This document shows positions 7,235 through 16,700 of a stretch of 44,503 nucleotides of DNA, in pieces. The stretch comes from Clostridium sp. CAG:138 (lineage in GTDB: Bacteria; Bacillota; Clostridia; Christensenellales; CAG-138). The notes under the pieces are model-generated. The model did not search any database. It saw only the letters and a list, made by a program, of their open reading frames with translations, and had not been told where the DNA came from. A program made the position numbers and the translations under genes. Location of the stretch: NCBI GenBank assembly GCA_000435055.1, contig FR879689.1, positions 1 through 44,503 of the forward strand, written 5' to 3'. Position 1 is the stretch's first letter. Each line of letters starts with the position of its first letter.

Positions 7235-8023
7235 TCACCAGCTATACTCTGATAACCGGAATGTGTAGGATTCGCCGGGAGTAATGTCATAGATCACAAC
7301 GGAGTTATCCTTGAACTTATCTCCGGCACTCAAAGAAGAAAGGTATATATTGCCGGAGTCTACCAGATAACCCGCACTGTCATACAGCTTATAACTAATC
7401 ATGTCATACCCTGAATCCCTGCTCCCGCTTTTCTTTTCTCCGGTAATCGTAACGGTCAGCTTCGGAATATAGTCCTTGTCAAACTTAAACTCAGCTCCTT
7501 GAATTTGAATCACGGATGCCGTACCGCCCATGAAGTCCTTCATCTTCAGATCCAGCGGAAATGAATCAAACGTCACTTGAACTTCTTCAATAGGCAAGCA
7601 GCACAGAGCATCGCAATTTGCTTCGTCAAACCGAATCGCGTTTCCCTTGTACACGGTGAAATAAACCTTCCCGCTTTCGGACTTTCCTGCTCTGATCTCA
7701 GCGGCAGGGATTCTCACATTGGCAAGATACTGTTCCCCGGCAGCCCAGCTGGTATAACAGCCGAAATCATCGGGCGAAACGGACTTTGTACCGGTATAGA
7801 CTTCTTCATTTTCATCGTTTACAATACGAATATCAACATCAACACCGGCTGACCGGAACTTATCGTTTTTGTCAGTCAAGCCAAAGAAAAGGCTGTAATC
7901 GTTTGTTCCCTCGTTATACTGAAAAGAACAGCTTTTCAGTGTTTCAACACGGGACGCCGACAACCCGCACCCACTCAGTAACAATGCAATTACAAGCCAC
8001 CACATAAGAAAGAATCGTTTCAT
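7235..8023 (-). CDS. Lipoprotein of unknown function
   Basis: 262 residues with a typical type II signal peptide: MKRFF, a hydrophobic stretch MWWLVIALLL, and lipobox LSGC, so cysteine 19 would be lipidated and the protein held on the outer face of the membrane. The mature part is beta-rich, with several pairs of hydrophobic strands and cysteines (CDALCC), and ends in YTFRLSEYSW. It looks like one or two immunoglobulin-like sandwich domains, but no family is recognised. Its ATG overlaps the stop of the upstream 384-aa gene by 4 nt (ATGA), so the two are translationally coupled. Confidence 0.75.
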   Translation of the reverse strand: MKRFFLMWWLVIALLLSGCGLSASRVETLKSCSFQYNEGTNDYSLFFGLTDKNDKFRSAGVDVDIRIVNDENEEVYTGTKSVSPDDFGCYTSWAAGEQYLANVRIPAAEIRAGKSESGKVYFTVYKGNAIRFDEANCDALCCLPIEEVQVTFDSFPLDLKMKDFMGGTASVIQIQGAEFKFDKDYIPKLTVTITGEKKSGSRDSGYDMISYKLYDSAGYLVDSGNIYLSSLSAGDKFKDNSVVIYDITPGESYTFRLSEYSW

Positions 8024-9174
8024 TTCTGCGTCTCCTTATCTGTTTGCGTCTTTATTGCACGGAACATTTCTTGTTTGAGCAAACGCTTTTTCTTTGGATC
8101 CATTATGCAGTAATTGCGATTGCACCGCTCACTTAGAAAGCAAGTCTCGCAGATAAGCTGTTCAACGTCCTGCATAATCAGTTCATCATCACTGGGAAGT
8201 TTGTAGGCTTCGATCTTTTGGATGCCTGTCGGGTTACGCAGTCCGTAGTCAATCAGTTTTCCGTTTCCGGTTTTTACATAGCGGTAGACCTCGGCGCAGA
8301 ACGAAACACTGTCACCAACGGCGTAGTCTTCAAAGCCGGATTTGTCCATCCAAACGTGATCCTCTTTTCCGTCAAACGTTGTCCCATCGGGGTACATCCC
8401 GCTGAAGAAGATCCGCTTGAAGCAAATATGTTTTGGGTTAACCCTCTCGATCTGTCCTTTGAAAGGAGACATACCCTCATTGAAAAAGCAGTCAGCGAAG
8501 TACGTACGGTGTTTCTTACCCAACGACGCGAATTGAACATCGAGATAATCATCGTAGGAGAATTTCTCTGCTCCGGCAACATTACGCCGGGAAGCCGGAT
8601 CGAAAAGGATTATCCCACCATAATCTAATACACTAACCTTTTCTCCATAATAGAGTGCCAAAAGAGATTCTTTATCCGGATACTTGGCAATCAGAGCAGC
8701 AGCTTTTTTGAGCCGCTCCTGCCGTCTTTGCTCCCGGCAACGTTCATGTTTACGTTGTTCCGCAAAAATACGCTTCTCTATGTGTCTGCTTTCGGCTTTT
8801 GTCAGCAACGGCGATATGTGGTCAACGCAATCGTAATCTCCATTTTCCATGCGCGTTTTGAAGCGGGCAAGTATCTCTTTCAGCTCCTGAGCAGACAAAT
8901 ACCTCGCCTTGTCAATAGAGCAGCTATGGTAACACCCCGTGTTTATGTTGCCGTGCCCATCACCATACATAATGGCGGTATTCCAAGGGCATACATAATG
9001 TTCTTTCTGAACGAGCCTTCCTCGCTTCAAGCCCTCATCAAATTCCGGAAAAATCGCCGGATTACCGCAACCCTCGTGATCGTCCACCCAAAATCCGGAA
9101 GGACCCTTGTCTGCATGCCGAATCATCACATTGATTGCGTCAAATGTAGCCTTTTTGTCTTGTTTGTTTCTCAT
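8020..9174 (-). CDS. Cysteine-rich protein of unknown function
   Basis: 384 residues, no signal peptide, so probably cytoplasmic. Three cysteine groups stand out: HEGCGNP and YVCPWN near residues 35-63, GCYHSC at about 80-85, and a C-terminal CETCFLSERCNRNYC (C-x2-C-x6-C-x4-C), which could hold zinc or an iron-sulfur cluster. A charged helical segment (about 125-160, many R/K/E) joins the halves. I do not recognise the family. GGAGG lies about 8 nt before the ATG, and a strong promoter lies about 80 bp upstream. It is the first gene of a two-gene operon with the lipoprotein. Confidence 0.75.
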   Translation of the reverse strand: MRNKQDKKATFDAINVMIRHADKGPSGFWVDDHEGCGNPAIFPEFDEGLKRGRLVQKEHYVCPWNTAIMYGDGHGNINTGCYHSCSIDKARYLSAQELKEILARFKTRMENGDYDCVDHISPLLTKAESRHIEKRIFAEQRKHERCREQRRQERLKKAAALIAKYPDKESLLALYYGEKVSVLDYGGIILFDPASRRNVAGAEKFSYDDYLDVQFASLGKKHRTYFADCFFNEGMSPFKGQIERVNPKHICFKRIFFSGMYPDGTTFDGKEDHVWMDKSGFEDYAVGDSVSFCAEVYRYVKTGNGKLIDYGLRNPTGIQKIEAYKLPSDDELIMQDVEQLICETCFLSERCNRNYCIMDPKKKRLLKQEMFRAIKTQTDKETQK

Positions 9175-9251
9175 GTCGGAAACCTCCGTTAATAAGTGCC
9201 GCCAAATAGCGACCTGACATGTTAACGTGGTCTTTTAGAGCTTTTATGGAA

Positions 9252-9280
9252 ATTATAGCATGTTTCTTTGTACTTGTCTA
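9252..9280 (-). promoter_or_regulatory. Promoter of the 384-aa/lipoprotein operon
   Basis: On the minus strand TAGACA (9275-9280) and TATAAT (9252-9257) are 17 bp apart, a near-consensus housekeeping promoter. The expected start is near 9245, about 70 nt upstream of the ATG at 9174. Confidence 0.75.
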
Positions 9281-9753
9281 TCCTACTTGCTCGGCAGGAC
9301 AGGCGAAAACAGTTGCAAATCTAGAGGTTTTTATCGCTGTAAATGATGTGCTGCTTATGGAAAGGAACTCTACTGTTCATTGGATGGTGAACAACTAATT
9401 GTAACCATGCAATAGCGAACAGAACGGTGAGAGCAGTACACGGATTGCAGAAGCGCGGAATAAGGGACAAAATTATCGTTTCAGCAAACTTCTTCCCTAT
9501 CCTCACAAGGATTGGTTTAAGTGAGGGCTTTCTGACTACTTTTCTGAAAGATGACATCTCAGAAGTACCCTTATGAAACAAGTTGAAAATCGGCATTTAA
9601 CTGACGTATGAGCTGTACTTGTGCAAGGGCATGGACGCATCATTGCCCATGATTTTTGCGTTGCTCACAGGGAAGCTAATTCCGGATTATCGACCTTAAA
9701 TCGTACAAAATCCATCCTATCCATCTACCATCAACAAAGGCAACTGCAAAAGC
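9281..9753. other. Intergenic stretch without a recognisable gene
   Basis: Open frames of about 90 codons occur on both strands, but none has a ribosome binding site with a good start, and the translations show no domain. The minus frame at 9321-9596 contains a hydrophobic segment (TALTVLFAIAWLQLVV) that I cannot assign. It may be decayed element sequence. Confidence 0.4.
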
Positions 9754-9788
9754 AAAGGGGCATGTGCCTTAATGACACATACCCCTTT
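9754..9788 (-). terminator. Terminator after the 197-aa gene
   Basis: A 13-bp stem (9754-9766 with 9776-9788, one G-T pair) begins 3 nt after the stop codon at 9791-9793 and is followed on the minus strand by the T-rich GCTTTTGC. Confidence 0.65.
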
Positions 9789-9790
9789 TG

Positions 9791-10384
9791 TCAGCAACCC
9801 TTGTCCGACAACTGCCATAGTATTTGTTTTTTAAAACCTGTTTTATGGACAGCTACCCCACCGGGCATATTTATTCTGTTCATTAGTTCAGTGTAGGATT
9901 TGTCTTCAAATAGCTTTGAGACAAAAGAACTGAACCCCCAAATTTCTTTCCCGCTTCGAGTTTCGACAAAACAGTCGATTTCTGTAAAGTCTCTGGAATT
10001 GCCATAAACATAGTATCTGTCAAGGAGCAATTCTTTTAATAATTCTTCGATTATATCGAACCAAAGAAAAGGAGTCCAATAGAAAAACACAATGCCTTCT
10101 TCATCATTGAAAACACAATTGCCAACACCGTATTTTTTTACATAAAGTTCCTCAAGCTTCATGGCGCAGGAATCTATCATTTCGTCTTGAAGCAGATATT
10201 CAATAGTTATTTCCAATGCTTCTTTTATCCACTTTATTTTCTTAAGCAACGACTGCTCTGCCAGATGTTCTGCAAAATCAATACCATGTTCTTTGGCGAC
10301 ATCTTGCCTAATTATTAGTTTGGATAACTCGTTGGTGTACGGAATATATATTTCAATATCTGTTGGATTGCGTCCGTTCTTCAA
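9791..10384 (-). CDS. Unknown protein coupled to a TIR gene (197 aa)
   Basis: Starts at a TTG (10384) that overlaps a TGA (10381-10383), the stop of the frame that continues the upstream TIR gene beyond its amber codon. That overlap implies translational coupling. The protein is acidic and helical (IKWIKEALEITIEYLLQDEM), with strands YYVYGNSRDFTEIDCFVE and EIWGFSSFVSKLF, and no catalytic motif I can name. Low GC matches the TIR genes. By position it could be the partner of the TIR protein, an antitoxin or an effector; this is only inference from coupling. The TTG start lacks a strong ribosome binding site, which fits coupling. Confidence 0.65.
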   Translation of the reverse strand: MKNGRNPTDIEIYIPYTNELSKLIIRQDVAKEHGIDFAEHLAEQSLLKKIKWIKEALEITIEYLLQDEMIDSCAMKLEELYVKKYGVGNCVFNDEEGIVFFYWTPFLWFDIIEELLKELLLDRYYVYGNSRDFTEIDCFVETRSGKEIWGFSSFVSKLFEDKSYTELMNRINMPGGVAVHKTGFKKQILWQLSDKGC

Positions 10385-10527
10385 AATCTTCGATATAATT
10401 CTTTTAGTTCTTCTTTTGTCTCTGAACCTAAAGCGATTTGATTACCTGAGCGTACGACCGAAAGTTTATATCGTTTATTGCTGACCAAAAAAGTTTCGAT
10501 TTTTGCACATGTTATATCTTTATCGAC

Positions 10528-10878
10528 CTAGAATATACCATTATGTCTGCAAATCTCCTTTAATGGTTCTGGAACATTTGATGGAAACTTTTGTATTCCA
10601 ACAAATATAGGAATTATGTTTTTATTCTCTCGAAGCGCAATTTGTGCTTCATGAAAAATCCAATCATTGGGCTCGGTGCAACGATCAAAAACTGTTTCTG
10701 TAATAATTACAATAAAGTCAGAACAGTTTTCGATACGCTCAATAATAGCAGAATAAAAGTATCCGTTTTTTAAGAATTCAGTATCCAGAAAAATGTTGTA
10801 CTCGTCGCATAGAGATTGATATATTGATTCAGCTACTGGTTTTCCACCATCTCTGCGATAACTGATAAAAACTGACAT
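10528..10878 (-). CDS. Single-TIR protein, probably shortened by an amber codon
   Basis: 116 residues from ATG 10878, with GGAGG (10888-10892) placed directly after the rlmD stop. It is nearly a whole TIR domain: MSVFISYRRDGGKPVAESIY, YNIFLDTEFLKNG, DFIVIITETVF and WIFHE (the W-x3-E motif). The frame meets TAG at 10528-10530 inside the last strand/helix unit, and then continues open for 48 codons (VDKDITCAKIETFLVSNKRY and onward) to a TGA overlapping the TTG of the 197-aa gene. The full gene was probably 10381-10878 with a nonsense mutation. The truncated product may still fold. It follows rlmD on the same strand and may be read from the same transcript. Confidence 0.8.
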   Translation of the reverse strand: MSVFISYRRDGGKPVAESIYQSLCDEYNIFLDTEFLKNGYFYSAIIERIENCSDFIVIITETVFDRCTEPNDWIFHEAQIALRENKNIIPIFVGIQKFPSNVPEPLKEICRHNGIF

Positions 10879-10892
10879 ATGATACATCCTCC

Positions 10893-12593
10893 TTAAATCA
10901 TGCCGAAGTGCCGGAGTGCCTCCTTGATCGCTTTTTCCTTCTCCGGCGGGCATTGGGGCTGTTTAGCGTCCTCAGACTTCGGCTTATCGTAATTCTCCCG
11001 TTCAATGATACCGCACTTCTGTTTTATCTGTGCGATATACAAGCTGCTGACTTTCAAGCCGCTATGCTCCAGTACATAGTCTTTGATTTCTTGGTAGGTA
11101 GCTTTCTTCTCCGCATCGGTCAAATCAAGCTCGTCCATCTTCACTTCGACTTCAATATGCTGAGTCGATTTCAGTTTGGACAATAGACAGACGGTCTCGA
11201 CATGATGTGTCATCGGGAACATATCCACGGGCTGAACCGACATCGGGGCATAGCCTGCGGCGGCGAGTATTTTGCAGTCGCGGGCAAGCGTTGCGGGGTT
11301 GCAGGAGACATATGCGATGCGTTCGGCTCCGCTGTTTACAATTGCATCAAGAGCGGGCTTTTCCGCTCCGCGGCGCGGCGGATCGAGCAAAATTGCCGAG
11401 AAGCGTTTGCCTTCCGCAACGAGGCGGGGCAGAGCTGTTTCGGCATTTTCGCAGATGAATTCCGCGTTTTTGATGTTGTTGAGTTTTGCATTCCTACGGG
11501 CATCCTTAACGGCGGGCGGAACCGCTTCAATGCCCAGAACGGAGCGGGCGCGTTGAGCCAAAAGCAAGGAAATCGTGCCTATCCCGCAAAAAACATCCGC
11601 AACATCATCGTTTGCAGTCAGGTTCAATGCATTTGCGGCGGCAAGGTACAGCTTTTGCGTCTGTTCGGGGTTCACCTGCAAAAAGCTGTGCGCACCGACG
11701 TTAAATTTCAATCCGCAAACCGTTTCGGCAAGTTCTGCGCTGCCGAACAGCAGCTCGGTTTTGCTTCCGATACCGGGATCACGCGGGTTGCGGTTGATTC
11801 CGTGGATACAGGATGCAAGCGACGGCAAACCGCGTCTCAGCATTGAAACAAGCTCGTCCGAATGCGGAAGCGCGCCTGTTGTTACTATCGCAGCCATCGT
11901 TCCGCCCTCGGTTCTGCGCACCATAAGCTGCCTCAAAGTCCCGCTTTTTTGTTTTTCATCGAAGGCGCGGATGTCGAACAAATTAGCCCATTCGGCAACG
12001 ATTCTTTTCGCCGTCATTGCCTCTTCGTTCTGAATCATGCATGTTTCAACGGGCACGAGTTTATGGCTTTTTTGTTCGTAATAGCCCGAAAGAACCTGCC
12101 GAAGGTTTTTCTTATTTGTCTTTTCGGCATTTGCAAACTGAAAAACGGCCTTGTTTCTGTAATGTTCGGGCTTGTCCGCGCCGATGCACGGAAGAACTTC
12201 AATCCCGCGAAAGCCTCCTATACGCTCCATTGCGCTGCGCACGGTTTCGCGCTTCATGCGGAGCTGCTCCGCATAGCTCATGTGAAGAATATCACAGCCC
12301 CCGCATTCGGCATAATGCGGGCAGGGCGGAATTACCCTTTCTGCCGACGGCCGAAGGATTTTTTGAAGTTTTGCTTCCGCAAACGAGGGTGCGGCTTTTT
12401 TTATTTCCGCTTCAACGGTTTCTCCGCAAATTGCGCCCGGCACGAATACAGCCATGCCGTTATGCCTTGCAATCCCCTGCCCCTCCGAACCGTACGCCGT
12501 GATTTCAAGCGTCACCGTCGAACCTGCCGACAGCTCCGAACGGTTATCCTCGGCGGTTATGCCGGCATTCATTCGTTTTCTGTTTAAATCCAT
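10893..12593 (-). CDS. rlmD: 23S rRNA (uracil-5-)-methyltransferase, RumA/RlmD family
   Basis: A SAM-dependent enzyme that makes 5-methyluridine in 23S rRNA. It shows an N-terminal TRAM domain (VTLEITAYGSEGQGIARHNG), iron-sulfur ligands CPHYAECGGC plus a later TCMIQNEE, the SAM motif DVFCGIGTISLLLA, and the catalytic SCNPATLARD near the C-terminal end of the enzyme proper (HHVETVCLLSK). About 85 further residues (from EVEVKMDELDLTDAEKKATY to ALRHFGMI) form an extension not part of the core fold. I know this extension from genes carrying an integrated element at the 3' end. ATG 12593 is preferred; GTG 12635, directly after the pfkA stop, lacks a ribosome binding site. Confidence 0.9.
   Translation of the reverse strand: MDLNRKRMNAGITAEDNRSELSAGSTVTLEITAYGSEGQGIARHNGMAVFVPGAICGETVEAEIKKAAPSFAEAKLQKILRPSAERVIPPCPHYAECGGCDILHMSYAEQLRMKRETVRSAMERIGGFRGIEVLPCIGADKPEHYRNKAVFQFANAEKTNKKNLRQVLSGYYEQKSHKLVPVETCMIQNEEAMTAKRIVAEWANLFDIRAFDEKQKSGTLRQLMVRRTEGGTMAAIVTTGALPHSDELVSMLRRGLPSLASCIHGINRNPRDPGIGSKTELLFGSAELAETVCGLKFNVGAHSFLQVNPEQTQKLYLAAANALNLTANDDVADVFCGIGTISLLLAQRARSVLGIEAVPPAVKDARRNAKLNNIKNAEFICENAETALPRLVAEGKRFSAILLDPPRRGAEKPALDAIVNSGAERIAYVSCNPATLARDCKILAAAGYAPMSVQPVDMFPMTHHVETVCLLSKLKSTQHIEVEVKMDELDLTDAEKKATYQEIKDYVLEHSGLKVSSLYIAQIKQKCGIIERENYDKPKSEDAKQPQCPPEKEKAIKEALRHFGMI
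11178..11212. other. Candidate attachment site of the mobile element in rlmD
   Basis: The codons for THHVETVCLLSKLK mark the join between the conserved end of the methyltransferase and the extension. Codon use changes here (CTA, TTG and TCC appear against host CTT and CTG). 23S rRNA methyltransferase genes (rumA) are a known insertion target of Clostridia integrative elements. The matching second copy would lie left of this window; I did not find one inside it. Confidence 0.45.
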
Positions 12594-12635
12594 GAATTTT
12601 TCCGTTTGCTTCCTTTTCCGTTCACTGAGCCGCAC

Positions 12636-13661
12636 TCAGAATTTTGCCATAACCGAATTCAGGTCATAAAGTTTATCATCAAAGCAATCCCGCGTTGAAA
12701 CTGCTTCCGCAAGCGGAACGCTGATAATGCGGTTTTCCCTTATGCCCACGGCGTATCCGAAGTTCTCTCGCAAATCGTTATTTTCCGCCGCTCTGCTTCC
12801 CGCACGGTCCGTTCCGCGCATATTCGCCTCGTCCGCAAGCAGTTCAACCGCACGCTGCCCCATTTTAGCGGCAAGCACTCTGTCGAACGCGGACGGGTTG
12901 CCGCCGCGCTGGATATAGCCAAGCACCGTCGCCTTTATCTCAACATCGGTGTATTTTCGAACGTATTCGCAGAAATCCTCCGCTTTGCCCGCGCCTTCGG
13001 CGATCATAACAATGCTTGTGAGCTGTCCGCGGAGTTTGTTTGCGGCAAGCCGGTTCGCCGCATCCGCCCATGAAAGAGGACGTTCCGGAACGAGAATTAT
13101 GTCTGCCGCGCCTGCAACACCCGCCCAAAGTGCAATATCTCCGCATCTTCTTCCCATGACCTCGATAACGCCGACCCTGTCATGCGCGCGCATCGTGTCG
13201 CGAATTTTATAAATCTCGTTCATAACATTGTTCACGGCTGTATCGAACCCAATGGTAAAATCCGTATACCCCATATCGTTATCGATCGTTCCCGGAATGC
13301 CGATGACGGGAATGCCGCGCTTGCTGAGAGCATCCGCACCTTTAAAGCTGCCGTCGCCGCCGATGACGATAAGCCCTTCAATTTCGTATGCACGCAAAAC
13401 GGAAATTGCCTTTTCGATTCCGCCCTCCGTTTTAAACTCCTCGCTCCGCGCCGTGCGGAGTATCGTTCCGCCTTTGTGCATTTTGCTTTCAACGTCGGCA
13501 TGGGCAAGGTATCCGACTCTGCCTTCAATAAGGCCTTTGTAGCCGTGGTAAATGCCCATTACCTGCAAATCGATATCCACTCCGGTTTTGAAAACGGCGC
13601 GTATCGCCGCATTCATGCCCGGAGTGTCGCCTCCGCTTGTTAAAACTCCGATTCGTTTCAT
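12636..13661 (-). CDS. pfkA: ATP-dependent 6-phosphofructokinase
   Basis: Phosphorylates fructose 6-phosphate in glycolysis. 341 residues with GVLTSGGDTPGMNAAIRAVF at the N-terminus (ATP site), GGDGSFKGA, the substrate motif GIPGTIDNDM with the catalytic aspartate, and MGRRCGDIALWAGVAGAA. It is about 20 residues longer than the classical 320-aa enzyme because of an insertion (around NMRGTDRAGSRAAENNDLRE) before the C-terminal VGI segment. AAGGGG lies before the ATG. It follows dnaE by about 40 nt, a gene order common in Firmicutes. Confidence 0.97.
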   Translation of the reverse strand: MKRIGVLTSGGDTPGMNAAIRAVFKTGVDIDLQVMGIYHGYKGLIEGRVGYLAHADVESKMHKGGTILRTARSEEFKTEGGIEKAISVLRAYEIEGLIVIGGDGSFKGADALSKRGIPVIGIPGTIDNDMGYTDFTIGFDTAVNNVMNEIYKIRDTMRAHDRVGVIEVMGRRCGDIALWAGVAGAADIILVPERPLSWADAANRLAANKLRGQLTSIVMIAEGAGKAEDFCEYVRKYTDVEIKATVLGYIQRGGNPSAFDRVLAAKMGQRAVELLADEANMRGTDRAGSRAAENNDLRENFGYAVGIRENRIISVPLAEAVSTRDCFDDKLYDLNSVMAKF

Positions 13662-13701
13662 CTTTTGCCCCTTAATTGCTTATTTCGCCTTAATCTCAAT
13701 A

Positions 13702-16700
13702 TTATTTTTTGCGGACAATTTTTACATTCTCTTCCCCAAGCATACGCTTCAGTTCAAACAGCAGCTCCTCCGCACAGTTCACGCAGCAGTGGCGCGGCGC
13801 AAGCAAAACCTTTCCCGTTGCCGCATCGCGAAACAAAACCTCCGTGTTTCCGGGAAATCTGTGCAGCAGTTCAACAGCCGCATTCCGAAGATGCAGCGCG
13901 TCGGAAAGAAAATTCAGCGCAAGTCGCTTTTCCCCCGCGTTTTTTGAACCCTTTTGCAGCGGAACAATTTCGTCAATCAATATTGAATTGTCCCTGTCCT
14001 CCCGCATGGAGAACCTGCCGCGGACCGCAACGCATTTATCGTTTGCGATAAGGGAAGCATACTTTTGGTAAATGCTCGGGAACGCCGCAATCTCAATGCT
14101 TCCGCTCATATCCTCCAGCACCGCATACGCCATCAACCCCGCGCCGGATTTGACCGCACGGGTTCTCAGGGAACCGATGATTCCTCCCGCCGTCACGGTT
14201 TGGTTATCATGTATTGCACCCGAACCGTCCGCCTCCGCAAGCTCGATGCAGGGCGTTAATGCAGAAAGCGCAGCCTCGTATTCCATGAGCGGATGCCCGC
14301 TGACATATACGCCGAGAACCTCCTTTTCGGCACGGAGCAGAATATCAAGCTCAAACTCCGTTTTCATATCGGCCTTATCCGCTTCGGAAACCGTGTTCAT
14401 CATGCTTCCGCCGTCATCCCCGCCGAAATCAAAAAGCGAAAGCTGTCCCGTTTCAAGTCTTTTTCTTTCGGCGGCGGCCGCAGTGAACTCCTGTTCAAAA
14501 TGAGCCGTCAGATATTTTCTCGAAACGCCGAAACAATCGAAACAGCCAGCCTTTATAAGCCCCTCCAGCAGGCGTTTGTTCAGCCCGTCGGAAGTTCTTC
14601 GGAGGAAATTCGAAAAATCCGAAAATGCTCCGCCGCGGCTCCGCTCCTCCAACACATCGTTCATCGCTCCCTCTCCGACGTTGCGTATCGCGGCAAGGCC
14701 GAATCTTACAGCACCGTTTTCAACCGAAAAACGTGCCTCGCTGCGGTTTATATCCGGCGGAAGAATCTTTATTCCGTGCTTGCGGCAATAGTAAATATAG
14801 AACGAGACCCTGTCCGCCGCAGTAAGATAGCTGTTGATGAGCGCCGTCATGAATTCCGCAGGGTACAGGCATTTGAGCAGCGCGGTTCGATAAGCAACCA
14901 CCGCATAGCACGCCGCATGAGCCTTGTTGAATGCATATGATGCAAAATCCATCATTTCATCAAAAATCTTCTCCGCCGCTTCCTTCGAAACGCCGCGCCG
15001 CAGTGCACCGTCAATTTTCACAACGCCGTCTTCCTCAATGCCGTAGATAAAGTTTTTGCGCTCCTGCGCCATAACATCGTGCTTTTTCTTGCTCATTGCG
15101 CGGCGGATAAGGTCACTCCTGCCGAGCGAATACCCCGCAAGGTCGCGGACAATCTGCATTACCTGCTCCTGATAGACCATGCAGCCGTAGGTTGCGTTCA
15201 AAATCGGCCGCAAAAGCTCCGTTTCGTATTTCACCGCTCCGGGATTCTGTTTGCACTCAATGTAGCGCGGAATCTGATCCATTGGACCCGGGCGATAGAG
15301 CGAAATGCCGGCGATAATGTCCTCAAGGCTTGTGGGCTTCATCTGCATCATGAAATGCGTCATCCCGCCCGACTCAAGCTGAAAAACTCCGACGGTGTCG
15401 CCCGAACTTATAAGGTCATATACGCATTTATCGTCGTAATTGCAGTTGTCAAAGTCCGGAGGCGTTCCCCCGGATTGCTTTATGTATTCGCAGCAATAGC
15501 GAATCACGGTCAGCGTCCGAAGCCCGAGAAAATCCATCTTCAGCATTCCGAGCTCTTCAAGCTCCGTCATTGTGAACTGCGTCGTGACAGCCTCATCATT
15601 GCGCTGAAGCGGAACAAGCTCCATCGTCGGAAGGGATGAAATAACAACACCCGCCGCATGAGTTGAAGTGTTTCTGGGAAGTCCCTCAACCTTCATTGCA
15701 AGCATCATGAGCCGCTTCACGCTGTCATCTGTTTCGCAAAGGTTCTTAAGCTCCGGAACAAGCTCCGCTGCGCGTGAAAGGGTGATATCCTTTTCCTGCG
15801 GGATGAGTTTTGCAATTCTGTCCACATCCTGGTAGGGAATGCGAAGCACCCTGCCGACGTCGCGAACGGCACCGCGTGCCGCCATCGTGCCGAAAGTCAC
15901 TATCTGCGCAACATGATCGCTGCCGTATTTGTTCTTTACGTATTCAATGACTTCCTGACGCCGTTCGTAACAAAAGTCCACGTCAAAATCCGGCATACTG
16001 ACGCGTTCGGGGTTCAGGAAACGTTCAAAAATCAGGTTGTAGCGAATCGGGTCTATGTCCGTGATGCCCATTGCATATGCTGCAATGCTTGCCGCGCCGC
16101 TGCCGCGTCCGGGTCCCACGGGTATGCCGTGCGTTTTTGCAAAGTGAATAAAGTCCCACACGATAAGGTAATAATCCACAAACCCCATCGAGATTATAAC
16201 GTTCAGTTCGTATTCAAGCCTTTCGAGATGTTCCTTTGTCGGCTCACCGTAGCGGCGGCGCAGTCCGTCGGTGCAAAGCCGGCGCAGATACTGTTCGTTC
16301 GTCATGCCGTCCGGCGCGGTGAAACCGGGCAGGTGCCGCTTGCCGAATTCGATCGTCAGGCTGCATTTTTGTGCCGCCTCGGCAGTGTTTCGAACCGCCT
16401 CCTCATAGCCGCTCATGCGGCGAAGCATCTCTTCTTCCGATTTGAGATAGAATTCATCCGCCTGCATCCGCATTCGGTTGGTTTCGTCCACAAAATGCCC
16501 CGTTTGAATGCAGAGCAGAACATCCTGCGCCTCCGCATCCTCTTTTCGAACATAGTGAATATCGTTTGTTGCAACAGTCTTTATGCCGAGTTCCTTTGCA
16601 AGCGCATCCAAACGCGGAAGAACTATAAGCTGCTCCGGGATCCCGTGATTTTGCAGTTCAATGTAAAAATCATCGCCGAACATACCCTGAAGGCGTTTTG

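Noticed and set aside
1802..10530. Reassigned TAG codon in this genome
   Set aside because: rapZ and the 585-aa TIR gene end properly at TAG, so TAG is a stop here.
1640..10878. Thoeris or another named TIR defence system
   Set aside because: No SIR2, SLOG, macro or TPR effector gene is visible next to any TIR gene.
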